A stretch of 64,000 nucleotides of DNA from Candidimonas humi (GTDB lineage: Bacteria > Pseudomonadota > Gammaproteobacteria > Burkholderiales > Burkholderiaceae_B). The notes under the pieces were generated by a model. It made no database searches and was not told where the DNA came from. It saw nothing but the letters and a program-made list of their open reading frames with translations. Made by a program: the position numbers and the translations under genes. The stretch's first letter is position 1; every line of letters begins with the position of its first letter. The stretch lies in the NCBI RefSeq assembly GCF_019166065.1, contig NZ_JAHTBN010000011.1, positions 51,718 through 115,717 of the forward strand, written 5' to 3'. Of this stretch, positions 34,346 through 43,410 are shown piece after piece.

Positions 34346-34388
34346 TCGTGCGCCGCGCCGCGCGACGGCCATAGCAGGGCCTCATCAT

Positions 34389-34422
34389 CCGGCAAGCGGC
34401 CTGTGCTGCTTGCCGGTTTTTT
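34389..34422 (+). terminator. Intrinsic terminator after cassette B
   Basis: CCGGCAAGC (34389-34397) and GCTTGCCGG (34408-34416) form a perfect 9-base stem followed by six T residues. Confidence 0.9.
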
Positions 34423-34536
34423 CCGTCCAGCCGCGCGGCAAGACGGCAAGCGCCCCGAGCCGGGGCCGGCTTGCAGGCCGCGCAATGGCCTCTACGCCAG
34501 GCCCGCCTGCATAATCGTGGAATTCCTTTGGGACAT

Positions 34537-35577
34537 ATGAACATGGCTACCAGCAACTCACCACACATTCCCATCAGGGCCGACTGGCTCGCCACGCGCT
34601 GCGAAGACATATTGTGGCCCGAGCTGCCCATCATCGATCCGCACCATCATCTGTGGGACAGGCCGGGGTCCAGGTACCTGCTGGACGAATTGAATGCGGA
34701 CATCTCCTCGGGCCACAAGGTGGAAGCGACGGTCTTCGTCCAGTCGCGCAGCATGTACAAGCAGGCTGGCGAAGAACGCTACAAGCCCGTAGGCGAAGTG
34801 GAATTCGCCAACGGCGTGGCGGCATGCTTTGCCAGCGGCCTTTATGGCCCCAGGCGCGGATGCGCCGGCATCGTGGCCTGCGCGGACCTGACACTCGGCG
34901 CCGAAGTCGACGCCGTGATCGAGCGCCTGCTGCCCGCGGGCGGAGGCCGCCTCAGGGGCATACGCAATTCGACTGCCTGGCACGCACATCCCGAGGTCCG
35001 GAGCAACCCCATACAGCCGCCTGCCGGCCTGTTGGCGGACCCGCGCTTCCAGGCCGGCGCAAAGCGCCTGTCGCGGCATGGGCTGAGCCTGGACGTGTGG
35101 GCCTACCATACGCAGTTGCCGGAAGTCCTCGAGCTGGCCTGGGCCTGTCCCGATGTTTCGATCATCGTCGACCACATCGGCGGCCCGCTGGGCGTGGGCC
35201 CTTATGCCGACATGCGCGACGAAGTATTCCAGGACTGGAAATCGGGCATGCGCGATCTATCCGCCTTGCCGAACGTCAGCGTCAAGCTGGGAGGCATGGG
35301 AATGAAGATCTCGGGCCACCGCCATCACGAACTGGACGTGGCGCCCTCGTCGGACGCGCTGGCCGCGGACTGGCGCCCATATATCGAGACGCTGATAGAC
35401 CTGTACGGCACGCGGCGCTGCATGTTCGAAAGCAACTTCCCGGTCGACAAGGGCATGTATTCGTACCATGTGCTGTGGAACGCCTTCAAGAAAATCTGCC
35501 GGGGCTGCTCGCCGCAGGAAATCGCCGACCTGTTCCACGACACCGCGCAACGCACTTACGCCGTGGATATTTCCTGA
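34537..35577 (+). CDS. Amidohydrolase-family hydrolase (PDC lactonase-like)
   Basis: The 346-residue protein is a TIM-barrel metal-dependent hydrolase of the amidohydrolase-2 type. It opens with IIDPHHHLWD (metal histidines H36 and H38), has VDHIGGP near the middle and FESNFPVDKG near the end. Relatives include 2-pyrone-4,6-dicarboxylate lactonase and other lactone or imide hydrolases and decarboxylases. The ATG at 34537 is used; a second ATG is two codons later. A terminator separates it from cassette B, so it may have its own promoter although it reads the same way. Confidence 0.84.
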   Translation: MNMATSNSPHIPIRADWLATRCEDILWPELPIIDPHHHLWDRPGSRYLLDELNADISSGHKVEATVFVQSRSMYKQAGEERYKPVGEVEFANGVAACFASGLYGPRRGCAGIVACADLTLGAEVDAVIERLLPAGGGRLRGIRNSTAWHAHPEVRSNPIQPPAGLLADPRFQAGAKRLSRHGLSLDVWAYHTQLPEVLELAWACPDVSIIVDHIGGPLGVGPYADMRDEVFQDWKSGMRDLSALPNVSVKLGGMGMKISGHRHHELDVAPSSDALAADWRPYIETLIDLYGTRRCMFESNFPVDKGMYSYHVLWNAFKKICRGCSPQEIADLFHDTAQRTYAVDIS

Positions 35578-35624
35578 ATCCGAGGCACGCCCGGCACTCT
35601 TATCTATTTGATCGCGAACCCGTA

Positions 35625-36590
35625 TCAATTCTTCAGCCCGAGCTTGCGGGCCACGCCGCTGTATGTCGAGACCTCCTGCTTGATCTCGGCGGCGAAATTC
35701 GCGCCGCAGGTGGCATCGGGCTGCAGGCCCAGCGTATCCAGCTTCTGGCGCATCTGCGCATCGGCCTGGAATCCCCGGGCGTATTTTTCCAAGGTCGACA
35801 ATACAGCCGGCGGGGCTCCTGCGGGGGCCAGCAGGCCGTACCATGCGTCCTCGGAATAGTTCTTGATGCCCTCTTCGGCAAACGTCGGCACCTTGGGCAG
35901 GGACTTCAGCCGCTTGGCCGACGCCACCGCCACTACCTTGAGCTTGCCGGACTTCAACTGGGACAACACGGACCCCAGGGTGGCGAACGACATGTCCACC
36001 TGTCCGCCCATCAGGGCCGTAATCGCCGGCGCGGCGCCGTTGTAAGGGATGTGATTGAATTTGGTGCCGGTGATTTCCTCGAACTTGGCCATGGCGAAAT
36101 GCCCCGAACTGCCGACCCCCGGCGAGGCCACCGAATACTTGCCCGGGTTCTTTTTCGCCCGGGCGATTACGTCCCGCAAACTATTGACGGGCAGCGAGGG
36201 CCCCACCACCAGCACGGTAGGGCTCTTGGCAAAAGCGCAAATCGGGGCGAACGATTTCTCGACGTCGAACTTGATTCTTTTCCCGTACAGGGCGGGCGTC
36301 GTGGTGAGATTGGTCGCCGCCAGCAGCAGCGTATAGCCGTCCGGCTTTTCCTGGCTGACATATTGGGCGGCAATCGTCGAATTGGCGCCCGGCTTGTTCT
36401 CGACGATAAAGCTCTGCCCCGCCTGCTGGCTGGCGAAATTGGCAAAAGCGCGCGCCACCACGTCGGTGGGGCCTCCGGCACTGAAGCCGACTATGACCTT
36501 CACGGGGTTGGCGGGATAACTTGCGTTGCCGGCGTATGCCGTCCCGGCCAGAACCAGGGCCGACGCGGCCGCGAGATATATCGATTTCAT
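35625..36590 (-). CDS. Bug-type solute receptor (TctC family)
   Basis: The 321-residue protein has a short signal peptide (MKSIYLAAASALVLAG, cut near AYAG). The motifs are VGFSAGGPTDVVARAF and VENKPGANSTIAAQY, and later NHIPYNGAAP. It is transcribed away from the IclR gene at 36828 and is therefore that regulator's most likely target. It converges with the amidohydrolase gene, with 47 bases between the stops. Confidence 0.92.
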   Translation of the reverse strand: MKSIYLAAASALVLAGTAYAGNASYPANPVKVIVGFSAGGPTDVVARAFANFASQQAGQSFIVENKPGANSTIAAQYVSQEKPDGYTLLLAATNLTTTPALYGKRIKFDVEKSFAPICAFAKSPTVLVVGPSLPVNSLRDVIARAKKNPGKYSVASPGVGSSGHFAMAKFEEITGTKFNHIPYNGAAPAITALMGGQVDMSFATLGSVLSQLKSGKLKVVAVASAKRLKSLPKVPTFAEEGIKNYSEDAWYGLLAPAGAPPAVLSTLEKYARGFQADAQMRQKLDTLGLQPDATCGANFAAEIKQEVSTYSGVARKLGLKN

Positions 36591-36827
36591 CAAACACTCC
36601 TCCTGAGGAAAATTTATAGCTTCCGGCGCACACCCGCCGCCCGGCCATGCGCGTAACGCGAGCGCGCCGTAGGCGGCCAGGCGACGCACAAACATGCTTT
36701 ATTTATTCGCCGCGAACGACTATAAAATTATGTTTTGCTGCATACAATGCTGTTTCTTCTGTTGAAATACACTGCGCGTGGTGCCGCGATGGCTCGTAGA
36801 CATCGCAAGCCGCCGAAGGAATAAGGC

Positions 36828-37553
36828 GTGAAAGACAAATCGCAAGACATGGCAGACACGGGCGTCATCTCGGTCAACAGGGCGATAGGGCTGCTGGAAG
36901 CCTTCGGCGTACAGGACGGCTACCTGCCGCTGGCCGAGCTCAGCCGCCGCACCGGCCTGCACAAGACCACCGTGCTGCGCATCGCCCGTACTTTGGCGAC
37001 GCATCAATACCTGGTCTATCGCGAAGACGGCGCGTGGCGCCTGGGGCCCGCGTCCGGATGGCTGGGCGCCCGCTACCAGGCGTCTTTCGACGTCACGGCC
37101 TCGGTCGAACCCGTCCTGCAGGAACTGTCCAAGCTCTCGGGCGAAAGCTCGACGTTCTTCGTGCGCGAAGGCAATGCCCGCATATGCCTGTACCGCGTCG
37201 AAGGGCCGCAGGCAATCCGCTTCCACATACGCGTCGGGCAGGTCCTGCCGCTGGAAAAGGGCTCGCCCGGCAAGGTGATACTCGCCTTCACGGGCACGCC
37301 GGGCGCCGAATTCGACGGCATCAGGCGCAAGGGCTATTACATTTCCCTGGGTGAGCGCGACACCGATGTAGCCAGTGTGTCGGCGCCGGTATACGGGGTC
37401 AATTGGCAGTTGCTGGGCGCGATCAGCATCTCGGGCCCGATCGCCCGCCTGCCCAAGAAGAAACTCGAGGCCTTTGCCGAAACCCTGGTCGGCAAGGCCA
37501 ACCAGCTATCCATAGCCCTGGGAGGCAAGCGCGCGGTGACCCTGTCCCGCTGA
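36828..37553 (+). CDS. IclR family transcriptional regulator
   Basis: The 241-residue protein has the IclR helix-turn-helix at about residues 15-75 (LAELSRRTGLHKTTVLRIART) and the effector domain after that, including SSTFFVREGNARICLYRV. Translation appears to start at an internal GTG or ATG near 36828; the first codon read is GTG after an AAGGAATAAGG site. The divergent Bug gene at 35625 lies 237 bases away. A GCAT-ACA-ATGC dyad sits in the AT-rich middle of that gap. Confidence 0.88.
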   Translation: MKDKSQDMADTGVISVNRAIGLLEAFGVQDGYLPLAELSRRTGLHKTTVLRIARTLATHQYLVYREDGAWRLGPASGWLGARYQASFDVTASVEPVLQELSKLSGESSTFFVREGNARICLYRVEGPQAIRFHIRVGQVLPLEKGSPGKVILAFTGTPGAEFDGIRRKGYYISLGERDTDVASVSAPVYGVNWQLLGAISISGPIARLPKKKLEAFAETLVGKANQLSIALGGKRAVTLSR

Positions 37554-37588
37554 GCGACGCCGGCAAGGGAAGGGGGATCGGCCTGTGC

Positions 37589-38098
37589 CTAACGCACGCT
37601 GATCGCGCCCTTCATGCCCGCTTCCATATGGCCCGGCTCCAGGCAGGCGAAATCCACGGTTCCGGCCTTGCCGAACTGCCACACCAGATCGCCCTGCTTG
37701 CCGGGAGCAAGCGACAGCGCATTGGGCTCTTCGTGCTTCATGCCGGGCATGCTGCGCATCATCGCCGCATGCTCCTGCAATTCGTGCATCGAGCCGAGCA
37801 CCAGTTCGTGGCGCAGCTTGCCTTCGTTGACGACATGCAGGCGCACGGTTTCGCCGGGCCTGACGCTCAGGCTGGATGGCACGAAGCGCATGCTGTCGCG
37901 CATCGCAATATCTATCGTGCGGTCCGCACGCGCCGGATCGCCGGGCCGGCCGGCGCCGGACTCGTGTGCATGTTCGTGCATGCCCGGCTTGGCCGCCGGC
38001 CCCGCTTCATGGGCCGCGCCGCCGGCGGCCTGTGCCGCACCCGCCAGCAGCAACAGGGACAAGGCTGCCAAGGTTCGGATAGACAAGGTCTTTTGCAT
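37589..38098 (-). CDS. Periplasmic cupredoxin-like copper-binding protein
   Basis: The 169-residue protein has a Sec signal peptide ending near AQAA (about residue 25). A His-rich stretch follows (HEHAHES, 41-47), then a cupredoxin domain. Type-1 copper ligands are placed as H97 (RHELVLG), C152 and H157 (ACLEPGH) and M162. A Met/His-rich loop at about 104-122 (MHELQEHAAMMRSMPGMKH) inserts between the first ligand and the rest. It lies 21 bases downstream of copA on the same strand, so it probably shares its copper-induced transcript and acts as a periplasmic copper carrier or oxidant partner. Confidence 0.87.
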   Translation of the reverse strand: MQKTLSIRTLAALSLLLLAGAAQAAGGAAHEAGPAAKPGMHEHAHESGAGRPGDPARADRTIDIAMRDSMRFVPSSLSVRPGETVRLHVVNEGKLRHELVLGSMHELQEHAAMMRSMPGMKHEEPNALSLAPGKQGDLVWQFGKAGTVDFACLEPGHMEAGMKGAISVR

Positions 38099-38119
38099 GG
38101 TTCAAGCTCCCATCATCGA

Positions 38120-40624
38120 TCATCGAAAAGAAAAACGCCGCAGGCGCAATGCGTTGCCGAGCACGAACACGCTGGAAAGCGCCATGGCCGCGGCGGCGAA
38201 CACCGGCGACAGCAACGGGCCGCCGAAGAGGTACAACACGCCCGCGGCCACCGGGATCAGGGCCACGTTGTACGCAAAGGCCCAGAACAGGTTCTGCCGG
38301 ATGTTGCGCATGGTGGCCCTGGACAGCGCTATGGCGGCGGCCACGCCGTCAAGGTCTCCCGACATCAGCACCACATCGGCTGCCTCGATGGCGATATCGG
38401 TGCCGCCGCCCACGGCCAGGCCCACGTCCGCCGCGGCCAGCGCGGGCGCATCATTGATGCCGTCGCCCACATAGGCCAGCGCGCCGTGCCCCGCCTTGAG
38501 ACGCAGCACGGCATCCACCTTGCCCGCGGGCAGCACTTCGGCGACCACCTCGTCGATGCCCAGCTGCGATGCAATTACCTGCGCGGTGCGCCGGTTGTCG
38601 CCCGTGACCATGGCGATCTTCAGGCCCAGGCCATGCAGCGTGCGTATGGCCTGCGCCGTGGTGTCCCTGAGCGGGTCGGCCACCGCCAGCATCGCGGCCA
38701 GCCGGCCGCCGATGGCGGCGTATAGCGGCGTCCTGCCTTGCTCGCCAAGGCCTCGCGCCGCCTCGGCGAAGACCGACACATCCAGGCCCAACTGCGCCAT
38801 GTAGCGGTCGGCGCCGACATCCACGCGCTCGCCATCCACTTGCGCACCCGCGCCCATGCCCGCAGCCGCCGCGAAATCGCGCGCCTCGGGCACGGCAATG
38901 CCCTCGGCCCGGGCCGCGGCGACGATGGCGCGGGCGATCGGATGCTCGGATTTCGCTTCCACGGCCGCGACCCGCGCCAGGACCCGCTGCCGGTCAAAGC
39001 CGGATGCGGGCAGCAGATCGGTCAGTTCGGGCCGGCCCTTGGTCAAGGTGCCCGTCTTGTCGACCGCCAGCACGCTGGTCTTTTCCAGCAGTTGCAGCGC
39101 CTCGCCCTTGCGGAACAGCACGCCGAGCTGCGCCGCCCTGCCGGTGCCGACCATGATGGACGTGGGAGTAGCCAGGCCCATGGCGCAGGGGCATGCGACG
39201 ATCAATACCGCCACCGCATTGACCAGCGCCAGGCCCAGCGACGGCGTGGGGCCGAAGGCCAGCCACGCGACGCAAGTGAGCAAGGCCGCGGCCATCACCG
39301 CCGGCACGAACCACATGGTGATGCGATCGACCAAGGCCTGGATGGGCAGCTTGGAGCCCTGCGCCTGTTCGACCATGCGGATGATCTGCGCCAGCATGGT
39401 GGAGCCTCCCACCTGCGTCGCCCGGAAAACCAAGGCGCCGTTCTGGTTCATCGTGCCGCCCACCAGCGTCGCGCCCGGGCCCTTCTCGACCGGCATGGGC
39501 TCGCCGCTGATCATGGATTCATCGACAAAACTCGCGCCTTCCACGACCTCGCCGTCCACGGCGATCCGCTCGCCGGGGCGCACCTGGACGAGATCGCCGC
39601 TGCGCACTTCGGCGATCGGCACGTCGTGCGCCTCGCCGTCGCGCAGCACGCGGGCCGTGCGCGGTTGAAGGTCCAGCAGGCGCTCGATCGCCGCCGAGGC
39701 GCGCCCCTTGGCGCGCGCTTCGAAGTAGCGGCCGAGCAGGATCAAGGCGACGATGACGGCGGCCGATTCGTAATACACATGCACCGTGCCGGCCGGCAGC
39801 AGACCCGGCGCGAAGGTGGCGACCGACGAATACAGGAATGCCGCCAGGGTGCCCGAGGCCACCAGCGAATTCATGTCCGGGGCTCCGCGCAGCAAGGCCG
39901 GAATCCCGTGACGGAAAAAGCGCCAGCCCGGGCCGAACAGCACCAGGCCGGTCAGCACGAACTGCGCCACCCAGCTCGCCTGGCGTCCAATGGTGGCCTC
40001 GATGAAATGATGCCAGGCAAGGAAGAGATGGCCGCCCATTTCGACCAGGAACACCGGCAGCGCGAGCACGATCGCCAGGATCAGCGCACGCCGCAGCCCG
40101 GCCTGTTCCCGCGCGCGCCGGGCCTGCGTGTCGTCCTGCTGCCCGGGGGCATCGCCCAGCACGCGCGCCTCGTAGCCGGCGCGCGCCACCGCCCGCAGCA
40201 ATGCGTCGGCCTGAGTTCCGGGCAGCACCTGCAATTGCGCCCGCCCGGTCGCCAAGTTGACGGCGGCGCCGGTCACGCCGGGCACCCCGGACAAGGCCCG
40301 CTCGACGCGCCCCACGCAAGACGCGCAGCTCATGTCGGCGACGGCCAGTTCCATGGACTGCCGCGGCACTTCGTAGCCCGCGGCCTCCACAGCGGCAATG
40401 GCGGAGGGCAACTGCGCGGCGTCCGACAAGGAGACGTCGGCGCGTTCCCGCGCCAGATTGACGCTGGCCCGCGCTACCCCGGGCACGGCCGCGAGCGCGC
40501 GCTCCACGCGCCCCACGCAGGACGCGCAGCTCATGCCCAGCACAGGGATACTGGCGGCCGTGCCGGGGGCCGCGGAATCCGGTCCATCCAGGTGGCCGGC
40601 GGCGATATTCGGAGTTTGGGTCAT
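38120..40624 (-). CDS. copA: Cu(I)-exporting P1B-type ATPase CopA
   Basis: The 834-residue protein has two N-terminal heavy-metal domains with CXXC sites (CASC at 33-36 and 100-103) and eight membrane helices. The transport motif CPC is at 478-480, the phosphorylated aspartate D522 lies in DKTGT, SEHP begins at 559, and GDGINDAP begins at 720. This is the P1B-1 pattern, which pumps Cu(I) to the periplasm. The ATG at 40624 is the start: an upstream in-frame ATG at 40690 lies before the predicted transcription start of the CueR-type promoter and cannot be in the message. The cupredoxin follows in the same operon. Confidence 0.96.
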   Translation of the reverse strand: MTQTPNIAAGHLDGPDSAAPGTAASIPVLGMSCASCVGRVERALAAVPGVARASVNLARERADVSLSDAAQLPSAIAAVEAAGYEVPRQSMELAVADMSCASCVGRVERALSGVPGVTGAAVNLATGRAQLQVLPGTQADALLRAVARAGYEARVLGDAPGQQDDTQARRAREQAGLRRALILAIVLALPVFLVEMGGHLFLAWHHFIEATIGRQASWVAQFVLTGLVLFGPGWRFFRHGIPALLRGAPDMNSLVASGTLAAFLYSSVATFAPGLLPAGTVHVYYESAAVIVALILLGRYFEARAKGRASAAIERLLDLQPRTARVLRDGEAHDVPIAEVRSGDLVQVRPGERIAVDGEVVEGASFVDESMISGEPMPVEKGPGATLVGGTMNQNGALVFRATQVGGSTMLAQIIRMVEQAQGSKLPIQALVDRITMWFVPAVMAAALLTCVAWLAFGPTPSLGLALVNAVAVLIVACPCAMGLATPTSIMVGTGRAAQLGVLFRKGEALQLLEKTSVLAVDKTGTLTKGRPELTDLLPASGFDRQRVLARVAAVEAKSEHPIARAIVAAARAEGIAVPEARDFAAAAGMGAGAQVDGERVDVGADRYMAQLGLDVSVFAEAARGLGEQGRTPLYAAIGGRLAAMLAVADPLRDTTAQAIRTLHGLGLKIAMVTGDNRRTAQVIASQLGIDEVVAEVLPAGKVDAVLRLKAGHGALAYVGDGINDAPALAAADVGLAVGGGTDIAIEAADVVLMSGDLDGVAAAIALSRATMRNIRQNLFWAFAYNVALIPVAAGVLYLFGGPLLSPVFAAAAMALSSVFVLGNALRLRRFSFR

Positions 40625-40635
40625 TTCGGTATTTT

Positions 40636-40652
40636 GCGGGCCCACGGCCCGC
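40636..40652. promoter_or_regulatory. Hairpin in the copA leader
   Basis: GCGGGCC (40636-40642) and GGCCCGC (40646-40652) form a perfect 7-base stem with a 3-base loop, within the predicted 5' leader and about 12 bases before the copA start codon. It could affect message stability or initiation. Confidence 0.4.
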
Positions 40653-40673
40653 GGCTTGCCTATGATTGAAGAT

Positions 40674-40704
40674 ACTGTAAGGCTTCCCATAATGTTAAGG
40701 TCAA
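40674..40704 (-). promoter_or_regulatory. MerR/CueR-type copper promoter of copA
   Basis: On the minus strand TTGACC (40699-40704) and TACAGT (40674-40679) are separated by 19 bases, the long spacer typical of MerR-family promoters. The spacer begins right after GACC with TTAACATTATGGGAAGCC. This resembles the copA promoter of Escherichia coli, where CueR binds between TTGACCTT and GGAAGG. No cueR gene is in the window. Confidence 0.75.
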
Positions 40705-40825
40705 GCCTTCTTGCATGCTGTCCGGAATCTCCGGCCGTCCGCATGCGGCCCCGCCTGGGCTATATTTGCTCCAGCCCCTGCTTTATTTCCCTCATCGCCG
40801 TCCCATATAGCCGCCGCGCCGCCGC

Positions 40826-42226
40826 ATGCACCAGCCCTCGCCCACTGCAGCACAACCGCAGCCCCGCTTGTTCTACGGATGGCTGGTGGTCGCCGCCGGC
40901 TTTGCCGTCACCTTCGTCGGATTCGGCTGCGCCTATTCGTTCAGCGCCTTCGTCGAGCCCTTGCAGCGCGACTTCGACGCCACGCGCGGCTCGGTGTCGC
41001 TGGTGTTCGCGCTGGCGGGATTCCTGTATTTCGGCTTCGGCATGATCAGCGGGCCGCTGGCCGACCGCTGGGGCGCGCGGCGCCTGGCGGCATTGGGCAT
41101 GCTGCTCACCGCGGCGGGGCTGGCTGCGGCCGGCATGGCGCACAGCCTGACACAGGTCTACCTCGGCTATGGCCTGGGAGTGGGGCTGGGCGTAGGCTGC
41201 GCCTATGTGCCCGCCATGGGCACCGTGCAGCGCTGGTTCGTCAGGCGCCGCGGCTTTGCGTCGGGGCTGGCGGTCAGCGGCATAGGCGTGGGCACGCTGG
41301 TGATGCCGCCGCTGGTATCCCTGCTGATACCCCTGACGGGATGGCGCGGCGCCTACATGGTGCTGGCCGTCATCGCCGTGGTGCTAGGGGCCGGCATGGC
41401 GCTGCTGATCGAAGACTCGCCGCGAAGCCGCGGACTGCAGCCCGATGGCGATCCGGCGCCGCCAGCCGCTACACCCGTCCCGCCCGCAGCGTCACTCTCC
41501 CGTTCCGCGCCGGCCGTTCATTCAGTGCCTGCCGATCACTCCGCGCTCGGCGATCATTCCGATCATCCCGGCCCATCCACCCATGGCGCACCGGCAACGC
41601 ATCGGACAGCCGCGATCGTGCCGGGCGCCTCGATACGCGACGCGCTCCGGTCCCGCCCCTTCATCGCCCTGTACGCCGCCTGCCTGTTCAGTTCCTTCGG
41701 CCTGTTCGTGCCCTTCGTGCACCTGGTGCCCTACGCCCAGGACCACGGCATCGCGCAATCGGCCGCGGTATTGCTGATAGGCGCCATCGGCGTGGGCAGC
41801 ACCGCCGGCCGCTTCTTCCTGGGCGGCGTGGCCGATCGCATGGGCCGCCGCCCCGCGCTATTGGCCATGCTGGCCGGCATGGCGCTGGCCCTGCTCATAT
41901 GGCTGGCCTCGACCTCGATGTGGGCGTTGTTCCTGTTCGCCCTGCTGTTCGGCGTGTGCTACGGCGGCTATGTAGCCCTGCTGCCGGCCCTGGTCATGGA
42001 CGAATTCGGCGGGCGCAATATCAGCGGCCTGATCGGCATCCTGTACACCAGCGTCGCCTTCGGCAACCTGATCGGCCCAAGCGCGGCCGGATACGCCTAC
42101 GACCTGACCCACAGCTACGCCGTCCCCATCCTGGCCAGTGCCGCTTGCAACCTGCTGGCCGTCGCCATCCTGGCGTGGCTGTCGCGGCGCCGCGGCGCCA
42201 TGGCGGGCGATACCGAGCCGGCATAG
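40826..42226 (+). CDS. MFS transporter with a histidine-rich central loop
   Basis: The 466-residue protein is a 12-helix major-facilitator permease. Signature loops between helices 2 and 3 and 8 and 9 read GPLADRWGARR and GGVADRMGRRP. The first helices contain RLFYGWLVVAAGF, as in the oxalate/formate- and monocarboxylate-like branch. The loop between helices 6 and 7 is unusually long (about residues 200-270), Pro/Ala/His-rich, with six histidines at 232-259. The gene diverges from copA across 201 bases. The substrate is unknown; a carboxylate is the family default. Confidence 0.83.
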   Translation: MHQPSPTAAQPQPRLFYGWLVVAAGFAVTFVGFGCAYSFSAFVEPLQRDFDATRGSVSLVFALAGFLYFGFGMISGPLADRWGARRLAALGMLLTAAGLAAAGMAHSLTQVYLGYGLGVGLGVGCAYVPAMGTVQRWFVRRRGFASGLAVSGIGVGTLVMPPLVSLLIPLTGWRGAYMVLAVIAVVLGAGMALLIEDSPRSRGLQPDGDPAPPAATPVPPAASLSRSAPAVHSVPADHSALGDHSDHPGPSTHGAPATHRTAAIVPGASIRDALRSRPFIALYAACLFSSFGLFVPFVHLVPYAQDHGIAQSAAVLLIGAIGVGSTAGRFFLGGVADRMGRRPALLAMLAGMALALLIWLASTSMWALFLFALLFGVCYGGYVALLPALVMDEFGGRNISGLIGILYTSVAFGNLIGPSAAGYAYDLTHSYAVPILASAACNLLAVAILAWLSRRRGAMAGDTEPA

Positions 42227-42308
42227 TCGGGCCGCGCCGGAGCCATCGGCGACCTGGGGCGCCGCCACGGTCTTCCCGACCCTATCGAACCCGGGTGCGG
42301 CCGTCTTC

Positions 42309-43265
42309 TCAGGGCTTTTTGCGGGCTCCGCGCGCCGCCTCGTGCACCATGCGCCGGAACAGATCCAATACCTCGTCGCCGCGCGCCTCGTGGCTGCATA
42401 CCAGCATGACCGGATTCGCCGGGAAGGCCGGCCGCACGTCCAGGACTCGCACCAGGCCGAGCCGCTCGTAGCGGCGCGCGATGAATTCCGGAACCACGGA
42501 AATAAAAGGTGTTTCGGCTACCAGCCCCAGATTGGACTCGAAGGTCCGGGTCTCGATGACCGAGCGCAGCGCCGGCAGCCGATGCCGGGCCCAGAAACGC
42601 TCGAGCATGGCGCGCGACGTGGTTTGCGACGAAGGCAGGATCCACTCGTGATCGGCCAGGTCTGCGAGCGCGACCGGCCCGTTCCCCAGCGCCGTATTGG
42701 CCCGGCCGCATACGATCAGCGGCCGCTCGTCGTACAGGCGCTCGACTGCAAATTCCTTGCCTATGCCGGACGGGCCGGATTCATGGCGCATCACGGCGAA
42801 ATCCAGGGCTTCTTCGCGCAGCGCGGCAAACAGCCGCATGGAGCTGTCTTCCACCACACTGATGCGCATGGCGCGCTGGCCGTATCGCCCGGCATCCTGC
42901 GCCGCAGGTCGATACAGGCGAGTCAGCAACTGGGGCATCAGCGTATGCATGGCCCTGGGTATGCAGCCCAGCCTCACAACCGGCCCGCTGGCATCCATGG
43001 CGTGATCCAGTCTTTGCATGCTGTGCAGCGCGAAGCGCGCCTGGGCCAATACCGTGCGGCCCTGCAATGTCGGCTTGCTGCCATGCACGGAGCGATCGAA
43101 CAGGCGCCCGCCCAGCCGCGCCTCCGCCTCGGCCAACAGGCGCGACAGCGCGGGCTGAGGCATGCCAAGCGCGGCGGCTGCGCGATGCACCGAGCCATGA
43201 TCGGCAATGGCGACCACGGCCTCGATGTGGCGTCGCTGCATGGGCTTTCCCGATGGGGCGGACAC
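42309..43265 (-). CDS. LysR family transcriptional regulator
   Basis: The 318-residue protein has a LysR helix-turn-helix at about residues 10-70 (SVHRAAAALGMPQPALSRLL) and an effector domain of normal length. It diverges from the enolase-superfamily gene at 43411 across 145 AT-rich bases, so it is the likely activator of that gene and the Bug gene after it. The first segment reads MQRRHIEAVVAIADHG, so residues before it may be an over-extension of the start. Confidence 0.9.
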   Translation of the reverse strand: MSAPSGKPMQRRHIEAVVAIADHGSVHRAAAALGMPQPALSRLLAEAEARLGGRLFDRSVHGSKPTLQGRTVLAQARFALHSMQRLDHAMDASGPVVRLGCIPRAMHTLMPQLLTRLYRPAAQDAGRYGQRAMRISVVEDSSMRLFAALREEALDFAVMRHESGPSGIGKEFAVERLYDERPLIVCGRANTALGNGPVALADLADHEWILPSSQTTSRAMLERFWARHRLPALRSVIETRTFESNLGLVAETPFISVVPEFIARRYERLGLVRVLDVRPAFPANPVMLVCSHEARGDEVLDLFRRMVHEAARGARKKP

Positions 43266-43410
43266 GCTGGGATACCTCTCTTATATATATCAAATATGGC
43301 ATCGAGTTATAGCAGGATTATCTCATTTACATCATTGCCTGCGCTGCATATATTGGCTTCGAGCCCCTTCATCCGAAGGCCTGCAACATCAAAGCCAGGA
43401 CACTGCAACC
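43266..43410. promoter_or_regulatory. Divergent LysR control region
   Basis: This AT-rich stretch contains TATATATATC (43282-43291 region) and AAATATGG shortly after, an arrangement of ATA/TAT blocks common in LysR target sites. It must include promoters for both the LysR gene and the dehydratase gene. No exact TTA-N7-TAA element is certain. Confidence 0.3.

Noticed and set aside
40625..40690. Earlier ATG for copA at 40690
   Set aside because: It lies upstream of the predicted -10 box and transcription start of the CueR-type promoter, so it would not be in the message.
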